Positions 28,252-37,359 of a DNA stretch of 64,000 bases are shown here, one piece after another. The stretch comes from an uncultured Poribacteria bacterium (GTDB taxonomy: Bacteria; Poribacteria; WGA-4E; WGA-3G), in contig OX639973.1 in the NCBI GenBank assembly GCA_951828385.1, forward strand, positions 6,302,845 to 6,366,844, written 5' to 3'. The notes below the pieces were generated by a model. That model was not told the origin of the DNA. It searched no databases and saw only the letters and a program-made list of their open reading frames with translations. The position numbers and the translations under genes are program-made. Every line of letters starts with the position of its first letter. Positions within the stretch are counted from its first letter, which is position 1.

Positions 28252-28320
28252 GGAACTGCTCAAGCGCGTTAACCCACCCTATATCCTAAATCGTCCTACA
28301 CCGCTAATTAACAGAAGAGA

Positions 28321-29481
28321 TCATTCCACACTGGTCACAACGCCGAGACCAATCCGAGAATCCATCTTCTTCACCTCAAATCGCGTGCCGACCTCCATGG
28401 CTAACGGCAAATCGAGTGTAAGATTGACGTGGGCATAATCCCCCGGTGTCATAAGCGAGAGGTCTGCCGGAAGTTTTAGGTGCGCTGGCATGTCAACACT
28501 CCAAAGACGGATGTCGGGTCTGTCGTTTTCGATGAGCGGGATATGTGTACCACTCTCTTCTTGCGTTAGCAGATAGACGAGCGCAGTGAATTCGGAGTGC
28601 GATTTGATTGTTTTCGGTGGGCAAAGTACTTGTCCAACAGATAACCAATCGGGTTCGGATTCAACGGATACTTCGTTCTCCTTTGTGCTGAGAACCCGCG
28701 TCTTAATCCTATCGCCTTTACCGACAATATCTACCGCTTGACCGACGACGAGTTGACCTTGCACAATCTCACCACGTATGGATACTTGATCCCTTGCTTC
28801 CTCAACAATTTCGTGAATTGGCATAATGAGTGGTAAGTGTGTGGTATCCATGGGTACCGGCATTTTGCGATTCATCGCAAAGATGAGGTCAACAATCGGT
28901 TGCCATTGAGAAGAAGTAATATTAGTGCCTCTGTAGTCTAACGCTTTCTGCGCATCACCGACGATTATCGGTGCGGTTTCTTCCCCCCATCCACACTCGC
29001 TTAGGAGTTCATTCATCTCCTGTAGGCAGATGTCCAGCAGCTCATCGTCTTTTGAAATACCGCCTGTATTGAGAAAGGAGATGACGGTCGGGATGTGCAT
29101 CTGGTGCGCGAGATTTAGGTGTGCTTGAGAATCACGTGTGACCCCCTCAACTGCATTCACAACCCAGATCCCGCCCTGAATTGCCGGTGAGCCACTGATT
29201 AACATTTTGACAACATCGAGATGTGTTTCGCAGTCAATTTGTGTATAAAGTTTGCCGCTGGTTTCGTAGGCTATCCTGCGGTAGGTGATGCCGACCCCTT
29301 CTCGGATGGGGTGGTTAATAGGGGGTTGCGCTTCAAAATTGCTGTCTCCATTTGTATGAATCGCCCCAATTCTTGAAACGACTTTCGCTATCGCTGCTGT
29401 CAATGTCGTTTTGCCGTGTCCATCCGCTCCGAGGGTACAGATCGGCAGTCTACGATGCGTATTTTGTTTTTTGTCTGTCAT
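28321..29481 (-). CDS. EF-Tu-like translational GTPase paralogue with degenerate G3 and G4 motifs
   Basis: This 386-residue protein aligns end to end with EF-Tu. G1 is GADGHGKTTLTAAI (18-31), switch I keeps REGVGITYRRIAYET, and domain 3 ends TPGDYAHVNLTLDLPLAMEVGTRFEVK. The G3 motif DCPGH has become DCETH (83-87), keeping the catalytic-type His87 but losing the Gly. The G4 NKxD has become NTGG (138-141), losing the Lys and Asp that select guanine. It is too divergent to be the main elongation factor. GTP binding may be lost or changed. The reading frame is intact, so it is probably a functional paralogue of unknown role. No ribosomal genes are adjacent. Confidence 0.85.
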   Translation of the reverse strand: MTDKKQNTHRRLPICTLGADGHGKTTLTAAIAKVVSRIGAIHTNGDSNFEAQPPINHPIREGVGITYRRIAYETSGKLYTQIDCETHLDVVKMLISGSPAIQGGIWVVNAVEGVTRDSQAHLNLAHQMHIPTVISFLNTGGISKDDELLDICLQEMNELLSECGWGEETAPIIVGDAQKALDYRGTNITSSQWQPIVDLIFAMNRKMPVPMDTTHLPLIMPIHEIVEEARDQVSIRGEIVQGQLVVGQAVDIVGKGDRIKTRVLSTKENEVSVESEPDWLSVGQVLCPPKTIKSHSEFTALVYLLTQEESGTHIPLIENDRPDIRLWSVDMPAHLKLPADLSLMTPGDYAHVNLTLDLPLAMEVGTRFEVKKMDSRIGLGVVTSVE

Positions 29482-29704
29482 TTCCTGTCTCCTGATATTT
29501 GATTTTTACTGCAATTTCCATTTCATTATAGCACAAAGTCAGGAATTGGGCAACGCGGAAAAACTTGTCAAACAGTCAAAAGCGTGATAGACTATTAACG
29601 CTTGGAACTAACGCAATTTGCCGCTTTGTATTGTGATATTACATCAAAGCAGTTTAGATTAACAATCAAAGCCGATCTATCCACATTGATAAGGAAATAT
29701 CGAG

Positions 29705-30122
29705 ATGAAAATTACGAAAAAAGTATTGATGTTCATACGATACCTTTCAGTAGGAATTTTATTGTCTTGTAGTGCAAGTGTCAAACACCAAACGACGCGA
29801 AGCGAAAAAGTCTCCAAGCGACCAGACCTTGATCAAATTGCGAAAATTGGGAAAGCAGCCACTGTACAAATAGGGAGTCTAAGTGTTGAAGGAGCACCAA
29901 CATTTTAGAGCCGAATCATCCTGAGTTTTACTATGACCGAGGTGTCGCCAACGCTGACTTGGGGCGTATTTCAGCGGCAGAAACCGACTTCAAAACTGCA
30001 TTGAAATTGTTAAAGAAGATAACCAATATATCAGAGTCGGTTTCTGGGGGGGTGTACTCCATGTGAGTGTACGTTCTGGTCTCAAAGCCGACATTGAGAA
30101 GGCACTTCGCGATTTGGAGTAG
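29705..30122 (+). pseudogene. Decayed lipoprotein with TPR remnant (frameshifts, probable internal deletion)
   Basis: The first frame gives a lipoprotein signal (YLSVGILLSCSAS, lipobox LSCS) and DLDQIAKIGKAATVQIGSL, reminiscent of trypsin-like protease openings, ending at TAG 29906. A second frame continues with PNHPEFYYDRGVANADLGRISAAETDFKTALKL, a TPR unit. A third frame ends with YIRVGFWGGVLHVSVRSGLK and DIEKALRDLE before TAG at 30120. Three frames of one homologous run, with the expected protease core missing, indicate a decayed gene. Sequencing errors could explain the shifts but not the missing core. Confidence 0.6.
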
Positions 30123-30148
30123 CGTTGTCAAAACGCTGGAGATAGAAA

Positions 30149-30649
30149 ATGTTAAGCCAAAAAATTTATCCTCCGAGCGAACTTGCGTCTATCCTTCAGC
30201 AAGCGAAAGCGGACGGAAACATTGTTGTCACGACCAACGGCTGTTTTGATGTCCTACACTTGGGGCATCTCCGGTATCTTCAGGCAGCGCGCCAACTCGG
30301 GGATCTGCTTGTGGTCGCAGTCAATAGTGATAACTCGGTACGGCAGCTTAAAGGCGAAAACCGTCCGCTTGTGCCTGAAGCAGAACGCGCAGAGATGCTC
30401 GCGGGCTTGGAATGTGTCGATTACGTCGTCATCTTTCCAGAATTGACACCGATTGACCTGCTCTCCGAGCTCAAACCCAGTATCCACGTTAAAGGTGGCG
30501 ACTATAAACTCGAACAACTCATTGAAAGGGAAGTTGTTGAGACAAACGGCGGCAAGGTTGTCGTCGGGCTAAACGTCCCCGGTAAGTCCACAACGAATCT
30601 TATTGAAGTGATATGTGAGCGTTATAAAGACATACAGTCCCCGTCGTAG
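30149..30649 (+). CDS. rfaE2: RfaE2/HldE-type ADP-heptose synthase (nucleotidyltransferase domain)
   Basis: This 166-residue cytidylyltransferase-fold enzyme has the HxGH motif in TNGCFDVLHLGHLRYL (residues 29-44). It also has VAVNSDNSVRQLKG, RAEMLAGLECVDYVVIF and IHVKGGDY, the RfaE2 signature. Family members attach AMP to heptose-1-phosphate for lipopolysaccharide core synthesis. It is a stand-alone nucleotidyltransferase domain with no kinase half. Its presence supports a Gram-negative envelope, although related sugar-phosphate transfers are possible. Confidence 0.9.
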   Translation: MLSQKIYPPSELASILQQAKADGNIVVTTNGCFDVLHLGHLRYLQAARQLGDLLVVAVNSDNSVRQLKGENRPLVPEAERAEMLAGLECVDYVVIFPELTPIDLLSELKPSIHVKGGDYKLEQLIEREVVETNGGKVVVGLNVPGKSTTNLIEVICERYKDIQSPS

Positions 30650-30777
30650 GTTGGGTAGAGCGGTGAATAACCAAGAAATCTCAAATCTATCAGGAAAATA
30701 CCGCTTTTCAATGATTTATTGATAGAAATAGACATAGCGAAACCCAACAGTCTAACTGAGGAGGCAATCATAGTCCA

Positions 30778-32148
30778 ATGCAAATACACGATTCATTACG
30801 TCCCACCGACCTGAAGCCGCAGCTTGAGCGGCTTTTTGAATACTCCGGTCAAAAGATTTTAGCTATTGAGGACACGTGGCCCCCTGAAAAAGGCACACCT
30901 GTCTTTACCGTCGCTGGCACCTACACGACACGCGGCTGGACCGAATGGACACAAGGATTCCAATTCGGTTCCGCCATCCTCCAATTTGATGCCACTGGCG
31001 ATGAACAGTTCCTTGAGATCGGCAGACGGAACACGATTGAAAAGATGGCGCCGCATGTTACACACATTGGTGTACATGACCACGGGTTTAACAACGTCTC
31101 CACCTACGGCAATCTCCGTCGCCTTATGCGAGAAGGCGTCATTCCATCGGACGATAACGAGATGCACTTCTATGAACTCGCACTCAAAGCCTCCGCCGCC
31201 GTACAAGCGAGTCGCTGGACCCGAATTAAAGATGGCACAGGATATATAGCCTCTTTCAACGGACCCCATTCGCTCTTTTCAGACACGATCCGTTCTCTGC
31301 GGGTTTTAGGACTTGGGCATACCCTCGGCGCAGTGCTGATGGATGAAGGTGATGTCGCTGTTAATCTATTGGAACGCTTGCTTCAGCATTCACAGACGAC
31401 AGCAAATTATAACGTCTATTACGGCGAAGGACGTGATGCCTACGACCTACGTGGACGGGTGGTGCATGAATCGATCTTCAATACGAACGATGGAAACTAC
31501 CGTTGTCCCAGCACACAACAGGGATATTCACCCTTTACAACGTGGACGCGAGGGCTTGCGTGGATTATTACAGGCTACGCCGAGCAGCTTGAATTCTTTG
31601 ATACACTGTCTGAAGAGGATCTTGAACCTTTCGGTGGGTCCGACTTGGCAACAGCACACATGCGCAAGGCCGCGGAAGCCACCGCCGATTTTTACATTGA
31701 GAACACAGCGCAAAACGGAATTCCGTATTGGGATACCGGTGCCCCCGGTTTAGCCGAACTCGGTGATTATTTCGCAGTCCCCGCGGATCCGTATAACGAT
31801 CTTGAACCAGTGGACAGTTCCGCCGCAGCGATTGCAGCGCAAGGGTTAATCCGACTCGGAAACTACCTCAAAAAGCACGGTGAAACAGACGCAGGAAATT
31901 CCTATTATCAAGCAGGCTTAACAGTCGCCAAGACGCTTTTCACCGAACCGTATCTCTCGGAATCCAATTCACATCAAGGGTTGCTATTGCACTCAGTGTA
32001 TCACCGTCCAAATGGGTGGGATTATGTGCCGGAGGGTCGAAAGATTCCGTGCGGAGAAGCATCCATGTGGGGAGATTACCACGCCCGCGAACTTGCAGTC
32101 CTATTATGGCGTGAAATTGTTGGAAAGTCATATTTGACGTTTTTCTAA
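30778..32148 (+). CDS. Glycoside hydrolase family 88 (unsaturated glucuronyl hydrolase-like)
   Basis: This 456-residue (alpha/alpha)6-barrel protein shows family blocks. They are YTTRGWTEWTQGFQFGSAIL, HDHGFNNVSTYGNLRRLM, SPFTTWTRGLAWIITGYAEQL, and PVDSSAAAIAAQGLIRLG with the conserved Asp-Ser-Ser-Ala. The end is CGEASMWGDYHARELAVLL. GH88 enzymes hydrate and release unsaturated uronic acids left by polysaccharide lyases, which fits sulfated or uronic-acid-rich polysaccharide use. No signal peptide is visible, so it should act in the cytoplasm on imported oligosaccharides. The start is the first ATG after a GAGGAGG ribosome site. Confidence 0.9.
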   Translation: MQIHDSLRPTDLKPQLERLFEYSGQKILAIEDTWPPEKGTPVFTVAGTYTTRGWTEWTQGFQFGSAILQFDATGDEQFLEIGRRNTIEKMAPHVTHIGVHDHGFNNVSTYGNLRRLMREGVIPSDDNEMHFYELALKASAAVQASRWTRIKDGTGYIASFNGPHSLFSDTIRSLRVLGLGHTLGAVLMDEGDVAVNLLERLLQHSQTTANYNVYYGEGRDAYDLRGRVVHESIFNTNDGNYRCPSTQQGYSPFTTWTRGLAWIITGYAEQLEFFDTLSEEDLEPFGGSDLATAHMRKAAEATADFYIENTAQNGIPYWDTGAPGLAELGDYFAVPADPYNDLEPVDSSAAAIAAQGLIRLGNYLKKHGETDAGNSYYQAGLTVAKTLFTEPYLSESNSHQGLLLHSVYHRPNGWDYVPEGRKIPCGEASMWGDYHARELAVLLWREIVGKSYLTFF

Positions 32149-32370
32149 CAGCAGACAATTTCCGGACGACATGCGAAATTGAGGGTGTAATATACTTGCA
32201 ATTTTCAAGAGAGATGCCAATGTTAGACACAGACCCTGAAGGTCCTTATATGCTACCGACTTGTACCTACAGACCAGGTCCTTACACCTACACCCCTTGC
32301 AACTTACAACAAGAAATCAGATTGTCGTTTTAATCATTGAAGTAGCGATACACTTTTTCTCTGAGATATT

Positions 32371-32784
32371 CTATTTCTCCTGTGAGTGCTTCAATTTTCT
32401 GTGTGAGTGCTTAATTTCCTGAGTGGGTGCTGCAGTCTGCTTCTCTTGTGCCTTTATGAGTGCTGCAATCTGTTCATTTGATGCGCCATCCTTTCTGACA
32501 CGCCACGCGATGATAGCTGGTGGGACACCTACGGCTACTACAATAAGAGCTATTAACCCGTATGTGACATTTGTTGCATGTGTGATTTGTTTATCAACGC
32601 TCTCGAATTGTTTATCAACGCTCTCAAGCTTACCATGTATCCGTGCTATGTCAGTTTGGATAGGCCTGGTTGCCTTGTTAACAATTACGCTTATGGCTGT
32701 GAGGTCTTGCTCTGTTAAATTAGCAAACGCGGGTAATGTTACCACACACAAAAAGGTTGATAAACAGAAAATAGATTTCAACAT
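32371..32784 (-). CDS. Small secreted/membrane protein with coiled-coil tail, C-terminus frameshifted
   Basis: 137 residues as written. A signal peptide (MLKSIFCLSTFLCVVTLPAFA) is followed by a helical region with KLESVDKQFESVDKQ repeats and one transmembrane helix (GLIALIVVAVGVPPAIIAW). The ATG at 32784 follows AAGGAG. The C-terminus ends IKHSHRKLKHSQEK, but shifting one base at about 32415 restores ALTQKIEALTGEIEY and LREKVYRYFND, ending in TAA at 32330. That heptad-like sequence looks like the original tail, so one A is probably missing from an AAA codon. No family was recognised. Confidence 0.65.
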   Translation of the reverse strand: MLKSIFCLSTFLCVVTLPAFANLTEQDLTAISVIVNKATRPIQTDIARIHGKLESVDKQFESVDKQITHATNVTYGLIALIVVAVGVPPAIIAWRVRKDGASNEQIAALIKAQEKQTAAPTQEIKHSHRKLKHSQEK

Positions 32785-32989
32785 GACTTTGCTCCTTATA
32801 GCATAGTAAACTATGTGAGGATGTGAACGAAATAATAATGATAGAGTTAGCAAAATATTCTCTGAATCTCGCTGCATCATTTTTGAACTATAACAAGAAT
32901 AACATATACACGAAAAATCGTCAATCAAAAAATGAGGAAACTCATTTTTTGATTGACGTATCTTTCTAAAACTCGTATCCTCAACTTCG

Positions 32990-33949
32990 TCACTTAGCAA
33001 CCTGTTCAACCTGTCCGGTTTCCAATGAACGGTTCGCAGCGAGGGTGACAGCAAAGCTCTTCGCAGCATCGGCATAAGAGGAGAGTACTAACCCCTGATC
33101 ATTTGCCTCAACGGCGTTAATAAACTGCTCAACCTGTCGGAAATAACCCGCTTCCGTCCCAGTATAGTCAATCCCTTCACCACCAATCTGACCGCGCAAC
33201 CCAAGATCATGTGTGAGTTTGAGATAGAGGTCGTCGCCGACTAATTCGGTAGCGAAACTGTCGTGTGCGCGGGCGACACAGGTACTCGTAATGCTGCCTA
33301 CCGCGCCACTCTCAAACTGCATGTTGCAAACGGTGCACTCCTCGAAATCAGCGATTCCGTCGGAAACCCCCTTGATCCCGGACGCATGAACACTTACGAC
33401 ATCACCGAGGAAGTAGCGGATGAGGTCAAAGACGTGCGTAGTCTGCTCTACCATCTGTCCGCGTGATACGTCATATTTTCCCCACCACGGGTGATTCGCA
33501 CCCATCCTTGTGAGAAACCGTCCAATCCCCATCGTAAGTTTCTGATCACCAACTAATTCCTTCGCTTTCGCCGTAATATCACTATACCGCGCCATATAAC
33601 CGACTTGATTGATGATGCCTGCAGCATCTATAGCATCACGGGCACGTTGAGCGGTTTCCAAATCTTGGGCGACGGGTTTGGCGACGAAAAGTGCCGCGCC
33701 AGATGCTGCTGCATCCGCAACCTGTGTCGTATGTGCACCCGGTGGGATACAGGTAAACACGACATCAGGTTTTTCTTTCTGTAGCATCTCACTATGGTCA
33801 GTGTATGCTGTCGCATTTTCTTCAGCAGCGATTGTTGCCACGCGTTCAGCGTTTATATCGCAGACCGCTGCAATGGGACGTTCAAGTTGTTTGAGACTCC
33901 GGCGGTAGTTGCCAGCAATGCCACCAACACCGATAAAAGCAATTTTCAT
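32990..33949 (-). CDS. Gfo/Idh/MocA family oxidoreductase
   Basis: This 319-residue enzyme starts KIAFIGVGGIAGNYRRSL (Rossmann loop). It contains FVAKPVAQDLETAQ, close to the family EKP motif with the Lys kept, and a C-terminal domain with a His-Asp helix (VEQTTHVFDLIRYFLGDV). It is NAD(P)-dependent and acts on an unknown sugar-type substrate. It lies 64 bases after the end of the RND gene region on the same strand (34014), but an operon with the pumps is doubtful. It is the third member of the superfamily in the window. Confidence 0.9.
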   Translation of the reverse strand: MKIAFIGVGGIAGNYRRSLKQLERPIAAVCDINAERVATIAAEENATAYTDHSEMLQKEKPDVVFTCIPPGAHTTQVADAAASGAALFVAKPVAQDLETAQRARDAIDAAGIINQVGYMARYSDITAKAKELVGDQKLTMGIGRFLTRMGANHPWWGKYDVSRGQMVEQTTHVFDLIRYFLGDVVSVHASGIKGVSDGIADFEECTVCNMQFESGAVGSITSTCVARAHDSFATELVGDDLYLKLTHDLGLRGQIGGEGIDYTGTEAGYFRQVEQFINAVEANDQGLVLSSYADAAKSFAVTLAANRSLETGQVEQVAK

Positions 33950-34013
33950 GTTAATTCCTTATCCTTTTTTTTTAAGTAGAGCGGAGTTCGGAAATCTCAC
34001 TCTACACTTTTTG

Positions 34014-37000
34014 TTAATCATCAGCACGGATTGAAGCACCGAGCAGTTCTTCATCTGAAACAGTTCGGAAACGTCCTTCCGGGTCTTTCAAGACGAGTCT
34101 ACGAAGGTCCGTTGTGATGGCATATAATCCCGGCATCACGAACAGCGTCATCAATGTTGCAACGGCGAGTCCGAAAATGATCGTATACGCCATCGGCATC
34201 CATATAGGCGATTTACCACCGAGACCGATCGCCATCGGAATGAGTCCGAAGATTGTCGTTAATGAGGTGAGAATAATTGGGCGCAGTCGGATGCTGCCGC
34301 CTTTCAGGATCGCATACCATTTGTTATAACCGTTTTCTCGGTACTTGTTGATGAAGTCGATGAGCACAATGGAATCATTCACCACGATCCCTGAGAGCGC
34401 GACAATACCAAACATAGCGACGATGCTAAGTGTCGCATCGGAAAGTAGGAGTCCTACCATCGCACCGATCATACCAAACGGAACAGCAAACATAATGATA
34501 ATCGGTTGTATAAACGACCTGAATTGTGCACCCAATACGACATAGATTAGCAATAGCCCAACAATGAACAACTTCCACAACTCGGAAAAGGATTCTGTAA
34601 TTTCATCAAAAACGCCTCGAAAATCGAGTTGGTATCTTGGGTACAAGGATTCCACATTGGCAAAGGCACTCGTTAACGCCTGATTCACTTCAAAAGGCGT
34701 TGTTTTCTGTCTATCTACCGATGCATAAACCGTAATTGCCCGTTCACCATCGAATCGATGGATATCTGCGTATCCCTTTTCCACCACGATGTCCGCAACA
34801 TCCTTGAGTGGAACAATAGCACCGGTGGGTGTCGCAATCAAGAGATTATTAAGTTCAGCAAGATTTGTAAGTGCGTCTTCCTCGTATTTGACGATGACAT
34901 TAATCGCCTCGTCTGCTTCACGATAGGTTGTAACTTTAGCCCCGTCAATCGCTGTCCGAACGGTTTGTGCAACCTGAAACGTCGTTAATCCATATTGATA
35001 TGCTTTCTCCTGATTCAAGTAGATGTGCAGTTCAGATTTTCCGATGCTGAAGTCATCTCGGATATCGTAAACGCCATCTATCTGAGATAAGGTTGTCTTA
35101 AGAACCCCAGCGAGTTCAATCAGATTCTCAAATCTCGGTCCTTTTACTTTGACTCGCACATCTGCTACTTGTGGGGCACCGCCTTCCTGTGTGACAAAAC
35201 TCAGCCGCTCAATTCCACTAATTGTGGCGGTTTTCGTCCGTAGTTCTGCGATGATCTCATCTACACCTCGGGTGCGTTCTTGCTTTGGTGTGAGCTCGAC
35301 GATGACCTCCCCTAAATTTGAGCCGTAGGTAACACTTCTTCTGACTAAACCTGACATAAATGTGTGTAAACCGACATTGCTGACGACCGCATCAACTTCA
35401 GTTGATGGAAGTCTTTTAGCCATCTCTTCAATTTGGACAATGACTTCTGTTGTTTCCTGTATTCCGTAGGAAGGTGGCATCTCGGCTTTGACATAAAATT
35501 GTGGGAACTCTTCACCAGGGAAGAGTTCCTTGTCAAGAACAAAAAATGCCCCGATGCAGGCAACCAATCCGAAGAAGAGGACACTACCTACAAACGCATA
35601 TCGGTATCGAATGGTGATTTTCAGGATTCTAACATATCGGTTCCGAATTAATTCAAAAAACATGGCAAACCACACGAAAAAGCCGACAATTCGGACACCG
35701 AGGGTGAAACCCCTCGGAGACTCGGTTCGGAGGTTTTCAAGCCTACTGCGTCCTGTGCGAATTTTCGGTCTTCCCCATTCAGCGATGTGTGCAGGTAAAA
35801 TTACGAAGACTTCAAAAAGAGATGCTATCAACACCAGAATCGCCATAACCGGCACGATCCGCATAAACTGTCCAGTAACACCAGACATAAACATCAACGG
35901 TCCAAAAGCACAGATTGTCGTCAAGCTTGCCGCTACAACGGGCCAACCGACCTCTTCTGCACCGCGGATAGCGGCAACTTTTGGAGATATTCCAGACTCA
36001 ATATGCCGATAGATATTTTCTATGACAACAATAGCATCATCAACGACGATCCCTACGACTAAAATAAGCCCAAATAGGGCAACACCATTTAGCGTATAAC
36101 CCGCAATGGACATAAACCAAAATGTTGCCATGAAGGCAACTGGTATGCCGAGTGCCGCAAATAAGGCATTCCGCCATCCAATAAAGAGAAGGAGCATTAG
36201 CACAACAAGCACCAAACCGAAAAAGGCATTTGTTTCAAGAATTCCCAATCGTTCTTTGAGAACAACGGAATAGTCATTAACAACCGTCAACTCAGCACCT
36301 TCAGGGAGATCCGTTCTCCGATTGTCGACTAATTCTCGAAGTTTAGCAACTAATGCAATTGTGTTTCCCTCAGTCTTCTTTTGCACACTCAGGCTAATCG
36401 AAGGTTGTCCATCAATTCGCGATAGCGTTCGCACCGCCTCGTAGGTGTCAGAGATCGTTGCAACATCTTTCAGACGGAGAAGTGTACCTATTGGCTGAAC
36501 AGTGATGAGAGTTTCGCCAATAGTGTCCACATCGGTGAATTCCCCCATCGTTCGGATCATGAATTCTGTGCCGCCCAGTTCCATTGTGCCGGCGGGGAGA
36601 TTCAAGTTGTTTGTTCCCAGCGCAGTAATGACCGCTGAAATTGGGAGTCGATACGCCTTCAATTGATCCGGGTTCACCTCAATCCATATTTCCCTCTCAC
36701 GGAGCCCTGCCATTCGGACAGAGGCAATGTTTTTGATGTCCGAGATCTCATTTTTGAGATTTTCAGCAATATCCCGCATCTGCGTTTCCCCAATATTTCC
36801 ACCTACAACAATCGTCAAAATAGGAAAACCAAATGAGGTATCAAATTCTTGGACCCTCGGATCACCTAAAATCTCCTCTGGCAACTCATTTACCTGCTCA
36901 ACAGTGGTGCGTAGGTTTTCAAGTTCCTTGTCAAAATCCCGGTCGCTTATCTCCTCGAAATCGACAAAGATAACAGAACGCCCCTCTGAAGAGGTGGAAA

Positions 37001-37244
37001 ACAAGAGGTCAACTTTGTTGACGTTCTCCTCAATCGCATCTTCAATAGGAGCAGTGACAAGCTTTTCAACTTCCTCTGGGGACGCTCCCGGATAGAGTGT
37101 TGACACAACTGCGCTCTGTACGGAGACTTCTGGGGTGAGTTCCCGCGGTAGGTGCATCCATGCGTACAACCCAAAAACGATGATGATCATCATCAACATG
37201 TTCGCTAAGACAGGATTGTTTACGGATATCTTCGGGATGGACAT
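34014..37244 (-). CDS. RND efflux permease, AcrB/HAE1-like (copy 2 of a tandem pair)
   Basis: This 1076-residue protein has twelve transmembrane segments and two large periplasmic loops. The proton-relay pair Asp-Asp is present in LILVVGIVVDDAIVVIENI. The start NPVLANMLMMIIIVFGLYAW and GASPEEVEKLVTAPIEDAI are typical of hydrophobe/amphiphile RND pumps. It closely resembles the upstream gene at 37360 along its whole length, so the pair arose by duplication. No membrane-fusion (HlyD-type) or TolC-type gene is adjacent, which is unusual for this class. The substrate is unknown. Confidence 0.93.
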   Translation of the reverse strand: MSIPKISVNNPVLANMLMMIIIVFGLYAWMHLPRELTPEVSVQSAVVSTLYPGASPEEVEKLVTAPIEDAIEENVNKVDLLFSTSSEGRSVIFVDFEEISDRDFDKELENLRTTVEQVNELPEEILGDPRVQEFDTSFGFPILTIVVGGNIGETQMRDIAENLKNEISDIKNIASVRMAGLREREIWIEVNPDQLKAYRLPISAVITALGTNNLNLPAGTMELGGTEFMIRTMGEFTDVDTIGETLITVQPIGTLLRLKDVATISDTYEAVRTLSRIDGQPSISLSVQKKTEGNTIALVAKLRELVDNRRTDLPEGAELTVVNDYSVVLKERLGILETNAFFGLVLVVLMLLLFIGWRNALFAALGIPVAFMATFWFMSIAGYTLNGVALFGLILVVGIVVDDAIVVIENIYRHIESGISPKVAAIRGAEEVGWPVVAASLTTICAFGPLMFMSGVTGQFMRIVPVMAILVLIASLFEVFVILPAHIAEWGRPKIRTGRSRLENLRTESPRGFTLGVRIVGFFVWFAMFFELIRNRYVRILKITIRYRYAFVGSVLFFGLVACIGAFFVLDKELFPGEEFPQFYVKAEMPPSYGIQETTEVIVQIEEMAKRLPSTEVDAVVSNVGLHTFMSGLVRRSVTYGSNLGEVIVELTPKQERTRGVDEIIAELRTKTATISGIERLSFVTQEGGAPQVADVRVKVKGPRFENLIELAGVLKTTLSQIDGVYDIRDDFSIGKSELHIYLNQEKAYQYGLTTFQVAQTVRTAIDGAKVTTYREADEAINVIVKYEEDALTNLAELNNLLIATPTGAIVPLKDVADIVVEKGYADIHRFDGERAITVYASVDRQKTTPFEVNQALTSAFANVESLYPRYQLDFRGVFDEITESFSELWKLFIVGLLLIYVVLGAQFRSFIQPIIIMFAVPFGMIGAMVGLLLSDATLSIVAMFGIVALSGIVVNDSIVLIDFINKYRENGYNKWYAILKGGSIRLRPIILTSLTTIFGLIPMAIGLGGKSPIWMPMAYTIIFGLAVATLMTLFVMPGLYAITTDLRRLVLKDPEGRFRTVSDEELLGASIRADD

Positions 37245-37323
37245 GGTAATCGGATTCTCCTGTGTCGGATTTCGGATTTAGGGTTAACCCGAAAATATTC
37301 GTCTACAAGGAGCAAAAGTGTAT

Positions 37324-37349
37324 AAGGCGAGGTCAGAAAACCTCGCCTT
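37324..37349. repeat. Palindromic repeat AAGGCGAGGT/ACCTCGCCTT between the RND genes
   Basis: A perfect 10-bp stem with a 6-base loop is the same unit as at 7984-8005. It could act as a terminator between the two pump genes, but the flanking T runs are poor. Confidence 0.6.
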
Positions 37350-37359
37350 GTCATTCCAC

